Source of the DNA: Amoebidium appalachense
Lineage: Eukaryota; Ichthyosporea
NCBI GenBank assembly: GCA_963693365.1
Contig: CAVNZM010000001.1
Location: 14,136,001 to 14,200,000 of the forward strand
Reading direction: 5' to 3'
Length of the DNA stretch: 64,000 nucleotides
Shown: in pieces, positions 1 through 23,081 of the stretch
Position numbering within the stretch: position 1 is the stretch's first letter
How the letters are laid out: each line of letters begins with the position of its first letter
Notes under the pieces: model-generated
What the model was told of the DNA's origin: nothing
Databases searched by the model: none
What the model saw: the letters and a program-made list of their open reading frames with translations, nothing else
Translations under genes and position numbers: made by a program

Positions 1-310
<310 letters not shown>

Positions 311-445
311 CCGACTCTCCCCTCCCCTCCACCCCCCCCCCCACCCCCCCACACACACACCAACACCTGCACAAACAACGCACATAGTGGGTGGAAGGGA
401 GGGAGGGGGGGGGGGGAGGGGGGAAGGGGGAGAGGAGGAACTTAC

Positions 446-1846
446 ATTAGCGTGCACATCCTTTTCCTGTACATGGCCCACAGGCGGGGGCACCGACCTA
501 TCAGCCTGGGGGTTTACAGCAACAATAGTGTGCCATATGGCCTGCACCCAGAGCTCCATAGACCTCTCGTCTGGCGCCATCAATTCGACTACCTGGGTCA
601 GCTGAAAATCCGTCTTGCCTGATAGCTTCTCCACCTGTGTTGGGGGGTGAGGATGTGCTAACGTAAGACTTGTGCAATCAAAGAAAAAAAAGAGTGTTAT
701 ACAGCATGGGTGGCCCACAGTGTGGGTATGTGTGTGTGTGTGTGCGCGCGTGCTTACGTAATACCTCTGCATTCGTTCGAAACAGTGCATTATGCCACAT
801 GCATGGGCGCATGTGCGTCTTAACCTTTAGAGAACCGGACTAATTAATTCTACCGGCTGCCGGTTGGGACCTAAACAACTCTATTGCAGCTCAAAATCGA
901 TAGAAAAAGCTCAAATAAATTGCATATGCCGACAGGTATATGTCTTACCTACAAACATTACTAAGATGGTTAATTTTTTCTTGCATAAGACGAAGGATAA
1001 GTGTACAATCTAATCTCGTGCTATTTTCATTTGGCTAGTTCCTATCGATTTCATGTCCACATTAGAGCACAAACTGACTCATGTCGATGTCAGTTGGCTA
1101 GATGTCGATCTCGTGGAGATTACGGATCTCAAGAGGTTAACCAAAAGTTTCTACCTGTGCTGGGGATGAGGAAGTGCTTACGTAAGACTCGTGCAATTGA
1201 AGAAAAAAGGTGTTATGCCACATGTGTGGGTCCGTGTGTGTGAGTGTTAACGTAAGGTCTGTGCAAAAGTGACATCCGTTTGGTGTGTAATGTGTGCTCA
1301 TGTGCGTGCCCTTAAAAAGATTTGTGCCGGAGCGCCACCTGCGTGCTTACGTAAGCCTTGTGCAATAGTGCAATGGGGGCGGCAGTTGGTGGTAAGAAAG
1401 GAAGCCGAGGAGGGGAGGGGCAAAGGGGGGGGGAGGGCGGGAGGGGGGAGGGGGAGGGCGGGAGGGGGATAGGAAAGAGGAGAGGAGGATGGAGGGGTGG
1501 GCTGGGCGGGTTAAGAGGTGGGGGGGAAGTGAGGGAAGGCGGGCGGGGGGAGGGGGGGGGGGGGGGGGGGGGGGGAGGGAAGGGGGGAGAGAGGGAGGTT
1601 AGGGGCATGGATGCACGTTCCCAATGCTTTGGCAAGAAAATATGGGTGCTACCAATTCAAAAATACAGTCTGGTGTTTAGGTGTGTCCTTAGATTGATCG
1701 TAGCTTTCTTGGTCGTCTTTCTGGTGGGCTTATTATGTGATCTAGAAGGCAACTTGAACCAAGGTGAGTTGGAGATAGGAAGAAACACGGGGTATGGCAT
1801 TTCCATTATTTGTTTCTTCCCCTTCTTTTTCTTCTTCTTCTTTTTT

Positions 1847-1887
<41 letters not shown>

Positions 1888-2316
1888 GGTGATGATGGTG
1901 GTGGTGTGCGTGTGAGTGTGTGTTGGGGGGAGAGGGGGGGGTGGAGGGGGGGACCATTTCGTTTCCTTATTCTTTGTTCTCCTTTTGTTTTTTCTTTCTT
2001 TCCTTCTTCTTCTTCTTCTTCTTCTTCTTTTGTGGGGGGGGGGGAAGGGGGGTTTGAATGCGGAACACAGTACGAAGTACGCATACACCATGAGAAGCAT
2101 GGTGCAGGACACATGCAAAGGCAAACATTCAAGTATGCAACATCAGCCGTGCGCACAGTATGCGTCATAAGCAGAGCCCATCCTCAGGGAGGACCCAAGT
2201 CATCAATTGCGTCTGAGTTTCGACCCCTTAGCCCGCGTATATACGACGCTCCAACTCAGACAGCAGCATCAACTGAACTTGGGTGGGTCAACCCGTCTTG
2301 ATCAAAAACGAGCAGG

Positions 2317-2349
<33 letters not shown>

Positions 2350-2479
2350 TGACCTTGTAGCCCGGCACCACCACCCGGAAGGTGTGGTTGTTGTGGTTCG
2401 CAATGGCAATATCACTCGTATTGCACTGTGTAGGATATTCATGTGTGAGTATGTGCATGATTGGAAAGGATGTGTGTGT

Positions 2480-2519
<40 letters not shown>

Positions 2520-2957
2520 GATTTATGCGTTAGAGGGTTGGAAATATGGAGGAGACAACACAGAGCAACAACACAATGTAACAAAAGTGGGAAATCCAAA
2601 ATCAAACAATTTAAGCGTGCATGCAGAAGACACTTGAACAGAGCCGGAGGAAGGGGTGGGGGGGGGGTAGTGAGGGGTGTGCGTGCATGCTCATATGTTT
2701 GCTGTGTCTCCTGGTGGACGTATGTGTGCGAATGTGTAGTGTGTATTTGAGTGTGAACTTGTGTGGGTGTATGTGTGTAGAGCTGCGCATGTGTGTAGGT
2801 GTATGTGTGTGTAGGTGTGTGTGTAGGTATGTGTGTAGGTATGTGTGTGTAGGTATGTGTGTGTAGGTAAGTGTGTGTGCGCTCGTATGTGTACGTACTG
2901 CGCCCATGTTTGTGCACGTGCACGGTCTGTGTACGTCTATGTGTGTGTGTGTGTGTG

Positions 2958-3006
<49 letters not shown>

Positions 3007-3156
3007 GTGTGTGTACGTGACTGTGGGCGTTTTTACACCATCCGCAAAATTCAGGGTTTCTCCTTGTCGTAATATCAAGAAGAAGAATATTCAAATAGGA
3101 AGACTGCTCTTTGGAAAAAATCAATACACACATTAACTCGAAAAGAAGCGCCCCCG

Positions 3157-3187
<31 letters not shown>

Positions 3188-4320
3188 AGAAGGACGAGAT
3201 AGCGAGCCCTTGCATATTCGAATAGCAGGCGGGTAGGGGGGAGGGGGGGGGGGAGGGGAGGGGGGAAGGGAAGGTAGCTGTGAAACGATGTGTGCGGTTT
3301 GTTTCTTTCCGCTTGTGTGTTAGTTGGAAGGGGGGGAGAGGGGGAGAGGGGGGGGTTGTACACATTAGGTGGTTGGGAACATGGAAGGGACATCAAAGGA
3401 CGAGGGTTCGCTATACAGCACAGGGTACGATGGAAGGTGGTAAATGAACACACCCGGACACCATTCAATACCAAAAAGAGTGCAAAAGGGTGGGAGGGGG
3501 GAGGCGTGGGAGAGCGATAGAGAGAATTAGAAAGAAACTGCTTGGGAAGACCGGCCGAGAAAAAAGACAAGGCAAAACTGTTGCACCCCCTGTGGGCAGG
3601 ACTTTCAATCCCTTCTAACAATCCTTCAACGAATAGAATTGCAATGGCAAAGTGACAAACAGATGGCCAATATGAACTTACACGGGCCAGGTCGTGAATG
3701 GCAATCACTTTTTTCTCCTTCTGGTCCTGGAAAACATAGATCTTGCCAAAACCCATGGCCTGGGGATCTGCCGTCATTCGGTACCATCGTTTCTTCCAGG
3801 TCTAAAGGGATGGGTATAGTAAGCCAAAGCGGATACAAAGACACGGCGTAGTAAACCAGATCTTTATAGCACCCTCGTGTTTCTTGATTGCTGTGGGTCT
3901 CGTAAGTGATATCCCCTCCTCCTCCCCTCCCCCCCCCCACCCAAACAAGGCCCCTGCCTCGTCTCCCTCTCACGCTAGCCCCCTCCCCTCCCCCGCCCCC
4001 CCCTCCTCCTCCCCTTCCCCCCACCTTTTTCCTCTCTTCCTTCCATCATATTCCTCTTCCTCTCTCCCTCCCCTCTCCCCCTCCCCCATCCTCCACCTTT
4101 TTTTAAAATTAGTTGGGAAACTTCCATTATTGGAGTAAGAACGTCCACAAAAACATCTAACAGCTTGACCAACACTTACGCGTACCTTCTTTCCGCTAAA
4201 AGACAGCTTCTCCTTCTCTTCCTGGAACAGACTGCTTGAGATGGCAGTCCCGTTCTTAAAATCTTGAATTGTGATTTTAACCGGCTCAGGGGCCTCAGAA
4301 GCTTCCTTTCTGGAAAACAT
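446..4320 (-). CDS. PH (pleckstrin homology) domain protein, 5' part of gene (partial)
   Basis: Four exons read on the minus strand: 4320-4180 (47 codons, starts MFSRKEASEAP), 3801-3682 (40), 2425-2354 (24) and 634-446 (63). All introns are GT-AG and phase 0, giving 174 residues before the gene runs off the left edge. The spliced product contains GKKVRTWKKRWYRM, the typical first strands of a PH domain, then KIYVFQDQ, NNHTFRVVV and DERSMELWVQAIW, whose tryptophan sits where the conserved Trp of the C-terminal PH helix belongs. PH domains bind phosphoinositides or proteins at membranes; the partner here is unknown. The domain starts about 40 residues in, so this is the N-terminus of a protein whose other domains are outside the window. 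The start ATG is the only one upstream in frame in exon 1. Introns are packed with poly-G, poly-T/poly-G and GT repeats. Confidence 0.85.
631..1360 (-). repeat. Duplicated splice-acceptor region and CTTACGTAAG-type motifs
   Basis: The acceptor region of the fourth PH-gene exon (631-700) is repeated, diverged, at about 1151-1225. The copy includes an AG junction at 1155/1154 and a few bases resembling the exon start, and soon meets a stop. The palindromic motif CTTACGTAAG or close variants recurs near 656, 750, 1177, 1245 and 1347, each followed by TGTGCAA-like or similar sequence, so this stretch is a decayed local repeat. Confidence 0.6.
1838..3260. repeat. Poly-T/poly-G, poly-G and (GT)n tracts in PH-gene introns
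   Basis: T-then-G runs lie at about 1838-1886, poly-G at about 2321-2348, 2480-2518 and 3160-3187, and a (GT)n run at about 2938-3004. All are intronic to the minus-strand PH gene, so on its coding strand they are poly-C, C-then-A and (CA)n. Confidence 0.9.
2050..2193 (-). repeat. Diverged copy of the dispersed ~117-bp element
   Basis: This copy shares ends with the near-identical plus-strand copies at 10.7, 16.8 and 36.7 kb: GGTTTGAATGCG next to a poly-G run, AGTACGAAGTAC just inside, and GCAGAGCCCATCCTCAGG at the other end. The middle is diverged and about 30 bp longer. It lies in an intron of the PH-domain gene. Confidence 0.7.
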
Positions 4321-6383
4321 CTTTGCCCTTCTGTTTGGGGCAACACACCAGTGTAAGTACAGAGCTTACTAAGCTTGTGGCTCCTGTGCTGTGACCAGTA
4401 GGAGGAGTATTTTAGTTTCCAGGCCAAAGGTGGTGGGTTTATTCAGCTAAATTAGACATGTACAGACTTTTTTCGGTTTGTTTTTAGTCATGTAAGCTCA
4501 GCCCATCCCTGTGTGAACCAGGCAGGTCACAGCAGCTTTATAATACAACCTGATATGTAGCGTGCGTGCTGAAACCTACTACAACATGGAAACATCCATA
4601 GAGGCGATAGCATTCTTGCACAAGGAAAACGATATGATTAAATTAATTTAGCCACTAATTCTCTCTTGTGATGTGTTTACCTACTTTTCGCCGTGTCGGT
4701 AACCGAACAGCCTCTGAATCCGCCAAAGTATCCACTGTTTCACTTTCGTGGGGTGTATCCACGGGTTCCTCCCAGGCTCCGTACAAGTATGGAAAAGTTC
4801 TATCGTGTTGCACTCATACGCACATATCACCATAAAACTTAAAGCTATACACACGACATAACGTCATGGTCACAAAAAGCTTAGAATTCCATGTTCCGTT
4901 CCCTAGGTTTTCTTGCCTCAAGAGTTTGGAGGGAGTTTCCGTGGGTCACACTCATGGACCGGTGATGATAGAAAGGATCTGTCCGACAGATTCTAGTTTG
5001 GAGGCTTGTTGTGCCAGATTGATTTTTGATTGGTTTATACGGCACTCTGTTTGAAGAGGGCAAAACCGCATGCATCATGGGTACATACTCTAATGAAAAT
5101 GGAAGACCAAATGACAGCTGCAGGATGCATGGAATATGTCTACTCTACCAAACCCCTCCTCACGGACATATTCTCTGATAAAATCCAACTTATTCCAAGC
5201 ATCGCATCTTTCTTCCAGTAGGAAGTATTTTTTCCTACTAGTACACTGCTACGCAAGAACGGCCGGCGTGGCGAATGACTGATGATATGCGATCGATTTG
5301 CCCCCGTCCCAGATCTCCGGTACAGAACAAGCTTATGGCATCATACGCCCGTGCACCGTCAACCAGGTCCGAGCACTCATGTTTAGAGCTGATATACCTG
5401 TGCTACCATGAAAAGGCGCGGGAGAAAGGTATCGAGTTGCTGCTTCGTGGTTGGAGTTGTTTAAGCCCAGTGTACGTTCAACGTGTTTCTGTTTTATGTG
5501 GTTGTTGTGAATCAACGTAATCTTGCATAGCTATCTTGCACATGTCAAAACAACTTAAGCCTCGCACTCAAGTTAATCTCATTGTGGTCTGGGGAAAAAA
5601 AACGTTGGAACTAAAATTTTATAAACCGCTCAAGTCAAATCGTCTATGAACCACCCGCAAGTCCGACTAACAACAACGAACACTCCACTCTCAACTAGAA
5701 TAAAGCAATGTACGTGTGTTCTGGGAAGAGAGATCACGGCAAGTTCGGAACCAAAATCTGGCAATGCAGAAGCTTCATTATTTGCTCTTCACCTCACGCT
5801 CTGGTATTTCCTTAGCCTGGGACACACCTGCTATACAGTTCGCCAGTGTGCGGGAAGCCCCACTTGTGAGTATTATCCTTTTTCGTTCGTGATGTTCAGG
5901 ATAGTGAAACTGGCTTTTGGGGAGGAATGCGGCTTTGCACACGTATGCACACACATCGCACAAATAGGAGAGGATTTTTCACCACACCCAACCTCATCCA
6001 AAACCACACAGAAATATCATAGCGAGGGCATGCACGTGCATTGCATTATAAAGCAAAGCACTTTAGCACCGGTTATGCAAAATTCGCCCGGACCATCATG
6101 CAAAGCTATGGATGCTGCAAAAAGCCGACATTCCCTGTGAACCTGCGTCACAATCAGCTTTAAAGACGAAAAAATAGATTACCACACTCCACGCCAAAAT
6201 GCTGCGCAAACACTGTGGCGAACAAGCGCACACCCATGTACGCGCGTCAATTCGCGCACTATCACAACCACACAGGAAAACAGAAACACTCATGCAGATA
6301 GAGGAGGTAAGAGCGGTCGGAGGGATAGAGAAAGGCCGATGGAATAGGGAGAGAGCGAGGGGGTGAGGGTGGGGGAGGGGGGG

Positions 6384-6416
<33 letters not shown>

Positions 6417-7770
6417 AGAAGGGTTAAGATTGAGAAAGAGAGGCATGGAGGGAGGGAGGGAAAGGGGGGAGAAAGGTGGAGGTAGGGGGAGGAGATGGGG
6501 GAAGGGGGGGGGGGGGGGGGGGGGGGGGGGGAGGTAGGAAGGGAGGGGGAGGGGGCCCCGAGGGGGACGGGGGGAGGGGGGAGGGAGGGTGGGCCTGCGA
6601 GGGAGGGAGGGAGGCCGAAGGGAGGGAGGGAGGGGGCAAGAGGGGTGGAGAGAGAAAGAGAAGTGAGAGAGAAGTGAGAAGAGATATGTTCATTCAAAAC
6701 CATATAGAACAAGTTATACAGTTTGCAATTACTACAATTGAATAACACATGCATGGCATGCATAAAAAGGTCCGCGCATATCACATATATACGAAGTCAC
6801 TATCACAGCGCACGTGCGCATACGGGCGCTTATATGAGAATATGGATGGCTGTGTGCTGACTGACCCGCACGGTTTGCCACCTTAAATATATATAAAAAA
6901 GAGAGAGAGAGAGAGAGAGGCCGCAGGGAAGACAGCACTCGAGGCTCAATGCAGGCCCAGCTTGAAAAGGAAATACAAACGCCCATCTGATTGGTGTGTC
7001 GGATCTGATTTTAGGTAATCCAATCAAATTGAATCACACACGCTCTTCCTATACCACACCTTGTAAACACCTGAAATAAGTCCCACGAAATTCCTGATGT
7101 TTGAAATCCACAGCACAAATGTTTAACAAGCTACAAAATACATACTTTGCAGTGACTGACTGACGGTTTCATAATAGGTGTTAATAAATAATAACACTGA
7201 ATTTGACTTACTACACTAGGACGGTGGGACATCAGGCTATTGGTGAATCGACCCGTTTGGAGCTTCTATGATTTAAAAGTGACGGAAATTCTTAATTTGT
7301 AGTGGGGATTTAACACTTCCAGCACCTGTACCCCACATACCACCACCAGCTACCACCACCAGCTACACACGGCCCAAGTCGTCACAAGAACCCAGTCAGC
7401 CGGCTTTCTTTTCGGTTGAGTCACTGGTATACACTTTCTGCTTGTTTCGTGTCTGCTCCAAAAGAGGTTGGCCTTTGCACAGTGGTTTAGCAAGGGGCTC
7501 GTATACTGGCTCCCGTCTAGGTACCCACTAGGCTACACACACATAACATGGCATGTGGACGCAAGTACTCGGATCTGTATCTCTGATGTCTAGGAACAAG
7601 AGCACACACATGCATAGTTGCTTTTCTTTGTCTCCATCTCACATAACTTACTAATTTAGTGGGCTTTCACGTACACGCGCTCGTAGAGGCGTAACCAAGG
7701 TTTCTTTCATGTAACCATCCCCATCATTACTAGACACAGTTCGAAAAACGTCCATTGCTTCTGTTGAAGA
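4321..7770. other. Spacer between divergent genes; no recognised gene
   Basis: This lies between the start codons of the minus-strand PH gene and the plus-strand alginate-lyase-like gene, so it should hold both promoters. About 4321-6140 is ordinary mixed sequence with short open frames, the longest about 164 codons at 5646-6140, none resembling a known family or carrying convincing splice sites. Poly-G/purine tracts fill about 6360-6660 and a short (GA)n lies at 6901-6919. I cannot point to a specific promoter element. Confidence 0.6.
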
Positions 7771-17488
<9,718 letters not shown>

Positions 17489-18111
17489 AAATTGAAGAAA
17501 TGAGGTTGGGTAGATAGTTAATTAGTCGGTTGATTTCTTGGGAGTGTTAGATACTATGTGAGGACAGTGGATATATAGTTGACTGTTAAGTTGGTTATGC
17601 AAACGGGAGTGGGTACCTTATAATGTTCCAATTGGAGTGAAGTTGCATGTGGTTGATGTTTTCAGGCTACTTGATTGGTTGTGCAAATGGATAGGGGTTG
17701 TGCATTTCTTATCATGTGCTAGTTTCTTCAGTCATCCTCCTCTTCCCCCCCCCCCCCCCCCTCACCCCTCTTTTCCCCCGCCATCCCTCCCTCCCCCTCC
17801 GCCCATCCTACCACAACCACCCACCCACCCACCCTTCTTGCCATTTTCTGAGTTTACCTCACGTCAACCACGCTGCTTACTAATTTCAATTCCACGTATT
17901 CCTCTGATTGGGACTCTATCCATAAACCATGATATTTCTCATTGTTTGTTGGCTTGCGCACTTATTTCAAACAATCGTTGTGGGCCCCAGCTGACCATCC
18001 CACTACCCCCCCCCCCCCCCCAATGCACCGCACACTGTATCGTCACCACATCTGACACACACACACACACGCACACACGTGCGCGCACACATACACACAC
18101 AAACACAAACA

Positions 18112-18152
<41 letters not shown>

Positions 18153-18577
18153 AGCAGACTTGACCTCACCAAGCCAATAAGATCGCACTGGTAAAAACCA
18201 GCCCCCGTCCAACCGCGAAGTTTCTTAAAGGGATTTAATAGGTTTTTCGAATGTCCAATGGGCGCTGCCTGCTTACATCAGCAGCGACCGCCGATGGTAT
18301 ACGCACAACACACACACACGAGCACGTCACATATTTGTTGTACATTGCACCGTTAGTTAAGATTTTGGGGGAGGGAAAAAAAAAAAACATGAAAAAAAGA
18401 AGTTGCGTGCTTGCTGGAGTTTATGCACCGGGCTACGCGGTGTGTTGTATAACAATGACTGGCCCCACGCAACTAGTACAATGAGAATACGCACCCATGT
18501 CTGGATTATATACGACTTTGGTTTCTTCAAATTGCCAAGTATTCACACAAGACATTGGTCACAACCCCGCATGGTAT

Positions 18578-18668
<91 letters not shown>

Positions 18669-19098
18669 TCAGACACTGTCACGCACACAAATACACAACA
18701 GCTGTAAGCCCCGCAGCAGAAAAAGGATTTGAAACAACTAGAAGTATGTTCGCGTCTTGCCAGCAGTGCAACACAGAACAGTTGTTGTATGTAACTACTA
18801 AATAGTCACTATTTAGTTAGGTAGCAGTATAAGTATTATGTGAGATATAGCGGCCCATAATTGGCCATGCTTGTGGGGAAAAGAAATTCCCGTAATAAAA
18901 ATAGTTGCAACCTGTCGGCATGCACATAACCTCCCCGTACCTAGCCAAATCCAAATGGAGTCATACTCTTTGTCAATCGAAGGCACTCGAGGAGTTCGAT
19001 ATTGAAGGTGGATTGTAGCCGTTCAGACATGTGTGTGTGTGTGAGTTTTTTATTTTATTTTTTTATTTTTTTATTTTTTTGCGTGCGTGTGTGTGTGT

Positions 19099-19133
<35 letters not shown>

Positions 19134-19376
19134 GACGGAACATGCCAAAACGCAAATTAACTTGTGGTCAAAATGCAATATCCGTCTATGTCTGTTTGGC
19201 CATTTTTTATTCGTTGACGATGTTTATAGTTGCATGCAAAAGTGGTTGAAAATACCTGGTAGGCCCCTGGGGAGGGGCGAGCGGAGAGGGGGAAGAGAGG
19301 GGGGAGGGGGGAGGGGGGTCACGGGGGGGAAGGGTTTAGGGGGGGGAGGGGAGGGGGGGGGGGGAGGGGGGGGGGG

Positions 19377-19410
<34 letters not shown>

Positions 19411-19506
19411 GAGAAGGGGGGTGGCAGAGTGTAGCTGCCTGGATGGGGGGGGGGGGGGGATGGGGGGGGGGGGAAGGGGTAAATGGGAAGATTTCGGGCG
19501 GGCCCC

Positions 19507-19544
<38 letters not shown>

Positions 19545-19825
19545 AGAGAATGCTTCTTTCCCTTGGGATTCTCATCGCACGTCCCGAGATATCACAGTCA
19601 CTGACAGTATAACATAACTTCTGATAAATTTTCCCGTGCGGTATTCCTTTTCCCCACTGCCAGTTCTCGACGTGTCAAGCTCAACATATGCGTACCCTCA
19701 GTCCCCCTCTTTTCCCTCTCCTCCCGTCTCCTACCCCACCACAAAACCACCCCAATCATATTCTAGTGATCCGTGCCATTCTCCCTTTCCCCTTTTCCGC
19801 CCCCTCCCCCCCTCTCCCCTCCCCC

Positions 19826-19856
<31 letters not shown>

Positions 19857-20753
19857 ACACACTCCCACCCCACCCACACCCGCTTTCCCCCCCCCCCCCC
19901 CCCCCCCCCCCCCTCCCACCTCCCCTCCCCTCTTTTTCCCCAAACCAACTGTGTCTCTTCGCGTGCGTCTTCGGTGCTCGACGGTTCCCATAACGGTCGA
20001 CTTGAGAGAGCTGATCCACACACGGGACTGTGAGCAAATTGTGTGTCACCTGTGTCACAATACAGTTGGACACAGTTGTAGCGTAACGTGATCATGGATG
20101 TCACCGAAGTCACAAGGGTATTCAATAGTGTCTATCGTGCTCTAACACTGCTGTCAACACTTCCTGCTTACCTCGGAAAACGTCATCAAAATGGCATCAA
20201 ATCTTTAAGTGCCACGTTAGGACCGTTGGTTCGGGAGGCCACGGTTTTGTACCGTAATTCTATCACACAAAAAAGCACACGGTACGGACATCACCTCAAC
20301 AAAAATCAGCAAAAAAAAACTTGCCGAGAAGTTCACCAGCATCAGTTTTCGTTCGAGCTGTGTATTAGCGGTGTCAAACCTTGTTTCAGACTGCACCCTT
20401 TCGAACAGAGACACTCCTTAGTCTTCAGCCATTTACAAGGCATCGAAAACACTGACGAGTCATTTTGTTGTTAGAGGGTAGGTTTTTGTTTCCTAGTCTT
20501 ACTCTTATCGTTGAGAGTACCCGTCCCCCCCCTCCCCCCCCCCCCCCTCGCCCCCCTCCCCCTTCCCCTCTTCCTCCCTCCCCCCCCCCCCCCCTCCCTC
20601 TCCCCCCTTTTTCCCTCTCCCTCCAGGCCTCCCTTGCCCCCTCAGTAAAACATTCAAAAGAAAAAAGAAAAACAGGAGTAGACACCGATGAAAAGAAAAA
20701 TTATTAGAACAGAAAAGAACATGGACAACAAGGCAACGGCATTACTGTGATTT

Positions 20754-20784
<31 letters not shown>

Positions 20785-21508
20785 TTTTAATGTCCATTTT
20801 CAATATTGCCATCGCTGGTCCTCTGCATAGGAAAACCATTCCTGTATTTCATACGCTGCAATTCTGTATTGTGCAAGGATCAACTGTGCTTTTCTTCATT
20901 GACCAGAAGGCTCGTTTTTAGTACCTTTCTTTCATGCTTGGGAGCATTTTTCGCCCCACTCCGTTCTTATCCACGTTATGTACATACGTTCCCCTCCCCC
21001 TCCCCTCTCCCCCTCCCCCCACCCCCTCCTCCGCCTCCCCTCTCTTCCCCCAATTCCTCACACCAACTCTTTAGCTTCCTAACCACCATATATCAGTTAT
21101 GTTGTACTGGGTCACTCAGAAAATCCCGTTGGCGTCGAGCCATAAATAGCTGTCAGCAGATGCTAGAAACCAGAATCATAACCAACTCCTTACCCGCCTC
21201 CCCTCCCCCCCCCTCCCCCCCCCCCCCCCCCCCCTTCCCCCCCTGGCCACCCTCCTCCTCCCCTTCTCCTGCCCCCCTTCCCCCTCCCCTCCTCCTCCCC
21301 CCTCCTCTCCTCCTCCTTCCCCTTAGCTCCCACACACACACACGATACAGGCCCTAGAGGGCCCCTCCCCCTCCCCACCCCTCCATCCCCTCCCCTCCCC
21401 TCACCCTTCCCTCAACCTCCCACCCCACCCCACCTCCTTTCCAAAACCAACAAAAAAACAAAAAAAACAAAAAAAAAAGAAATCGAAAAAACAACACACA
21501 CAGACAGC
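17489..21508. other. Spacer upstream of aldolase; repeats, no recognised gene
   Basis: Contains (CA)n runs at about 18119-18150 and 18582-18665, poly-G at about 19100-19131 and 19510-19543, purine-rich sequence at 19265-19440, poly-C at about 19820-19910 and 20525-20600, and a C-then-T run at 20754-20788. One open frame at 20088-20474 (128 codons) resembles no family I know and has no clear splice context. The first part could hold a further 3' exon of the upstream gene, but none was recognised. Confidence 0.6.
18582..18665. repeat. (CA)n microsatellite
   Basis: A pure AC run of about 42 units in the spacer between the alginate-lyase-like gene and the aldolase gene. Confidence 0.95.
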
Positions 21509-22025
21509 ATGATGGCCACCGACACCACCAACGCAGTGAGTGTACTCGGGGAGGTGGATGAGAACAGGGCAGCTCTGTCATGGGTGGCCCGTCAGATCGT
21601 GGCCCCAGGCAAGGGCCTGCTGGCTGCTGACGAGAGCACCGGCTCCATCGCAAAAAGGTACATGTTGCATAGAAACCCCCTTTAAAAAGGCACATGTTGC
21701 ATAGAAACTCCCCTTTAAAGAGGTAAATGTTGCTTTAGACCCCTCTTAAAAGAGGTAAATGTTGCTTTATACCCCCCTTTACAGAGGCACATGTTGCTCC
21801 CCCCCCCCCCCCCTCCCTCGAGACCCCCCCCCCCCCCCCCCCCCCCCTCCCCCACCCACCCCACGCACCCCAACCCCTCCGCACCTGTCCACCCGTCCTT
21901 CACTCCCCACCTGTTTCTTATTAACCCGTGGTATATCGTCCCCCTGCTCCTGGGGACCCAGGCCCATGTTTTCGTCACTCGATAGCACCCCTACACCCTC
22001 ATTTTTCGTGCATCGAGTTGCCCCC

Positions 22026-22074
<49 letters not shown>

Positions 22075-22886
22075 CCTCAAACGTTTTCGTGCACGAATTG
22101 CCCTTGGAGTAGAGAATAAGTTTTTTTTTTTTTAAAGAAAAAATACCTGACCTGACCACACAAATTGCAACACCAAACCCCCTACGACTCATCCTCGTGC
22201 TGAAACCTCTCCATCCCACCCACCCACCCACCCTCCCCCACCACACCTTCCAACCTCCCCCCCTTCCCCCCCCCCCCCTCCCCCCCCAACCCACCCGCAA
22301 CCCCCCATACCCCACACCTTCCCTCCCCACTGCTTCCCCTCATTCTCTTCTTGTACAGATTCGAGGGTATCGGTGTTGAAAACACCGAGGAAAACCGGCG
22401 CCAGTACCGCCAGCTGCTTCTTACTGCCGGACCGGAGATGAGCAAAAGCATCAGTGGGGTGATCTTATACGAGGAGACCTTGGGCCAGAAGGCGGACGAC
22501 GGGGTGAGGCTGGTGGACAAACTCAAGAACATGGGGATACTTGTGGGGATCAAGGTGAGTGTTTTGGTTGGTTGGATAAGATTAAACCAGGTTATATGAT
22601 TGGTCGTATGATTGGCCCATAGTTGGTCATATGATTAGTTGGTAATTTGATTGGTTGTGTATCATTCAAGTCATATAGCTGTGCATAGAATTGGTCACCT
22701 AGTTGATGATGATGATGAGATGTAGGCGTACGTGGGCGCACCAGTAGAGTACACGTGCACATGCAAGCACAGAAACTCATGGAGAAACGAGTGCGCTTAT
22801 GTGCCGTATAGTTTATGTGATGATTTTGCACATACGTGCCATCAAATGTGTACGTGGACACTGGATAGGATAGGCTTTCATATTTG

Positions 22887-22922
<36 letters not shown>

Positions 22923-22928
22923 GCTGCA

Positions 22929-22960
<32 letters not shown>

Positions 22961-23029
22961 GAGGGGTTTGAATCTATCTTTTTTTGTGCTTGTGCATGTG
23001 TGTGTATGGATAGGGGTGGGGGAGGATGG

Positions 23030-23081
<52 letters not shown>

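Noticed and set aside
5646-6140. 164-codon open frame in the left spacer
   Set aside because: Ordinary length for chance in this composition, no recognisable domain, no splice context and no clear start environment.
20088-20474. 128-codon frame upstream of aldolase
   Set aside because: No family resemblance and no repeat of codon bias seen in the real exons; kept only as a note in the spacer entry.
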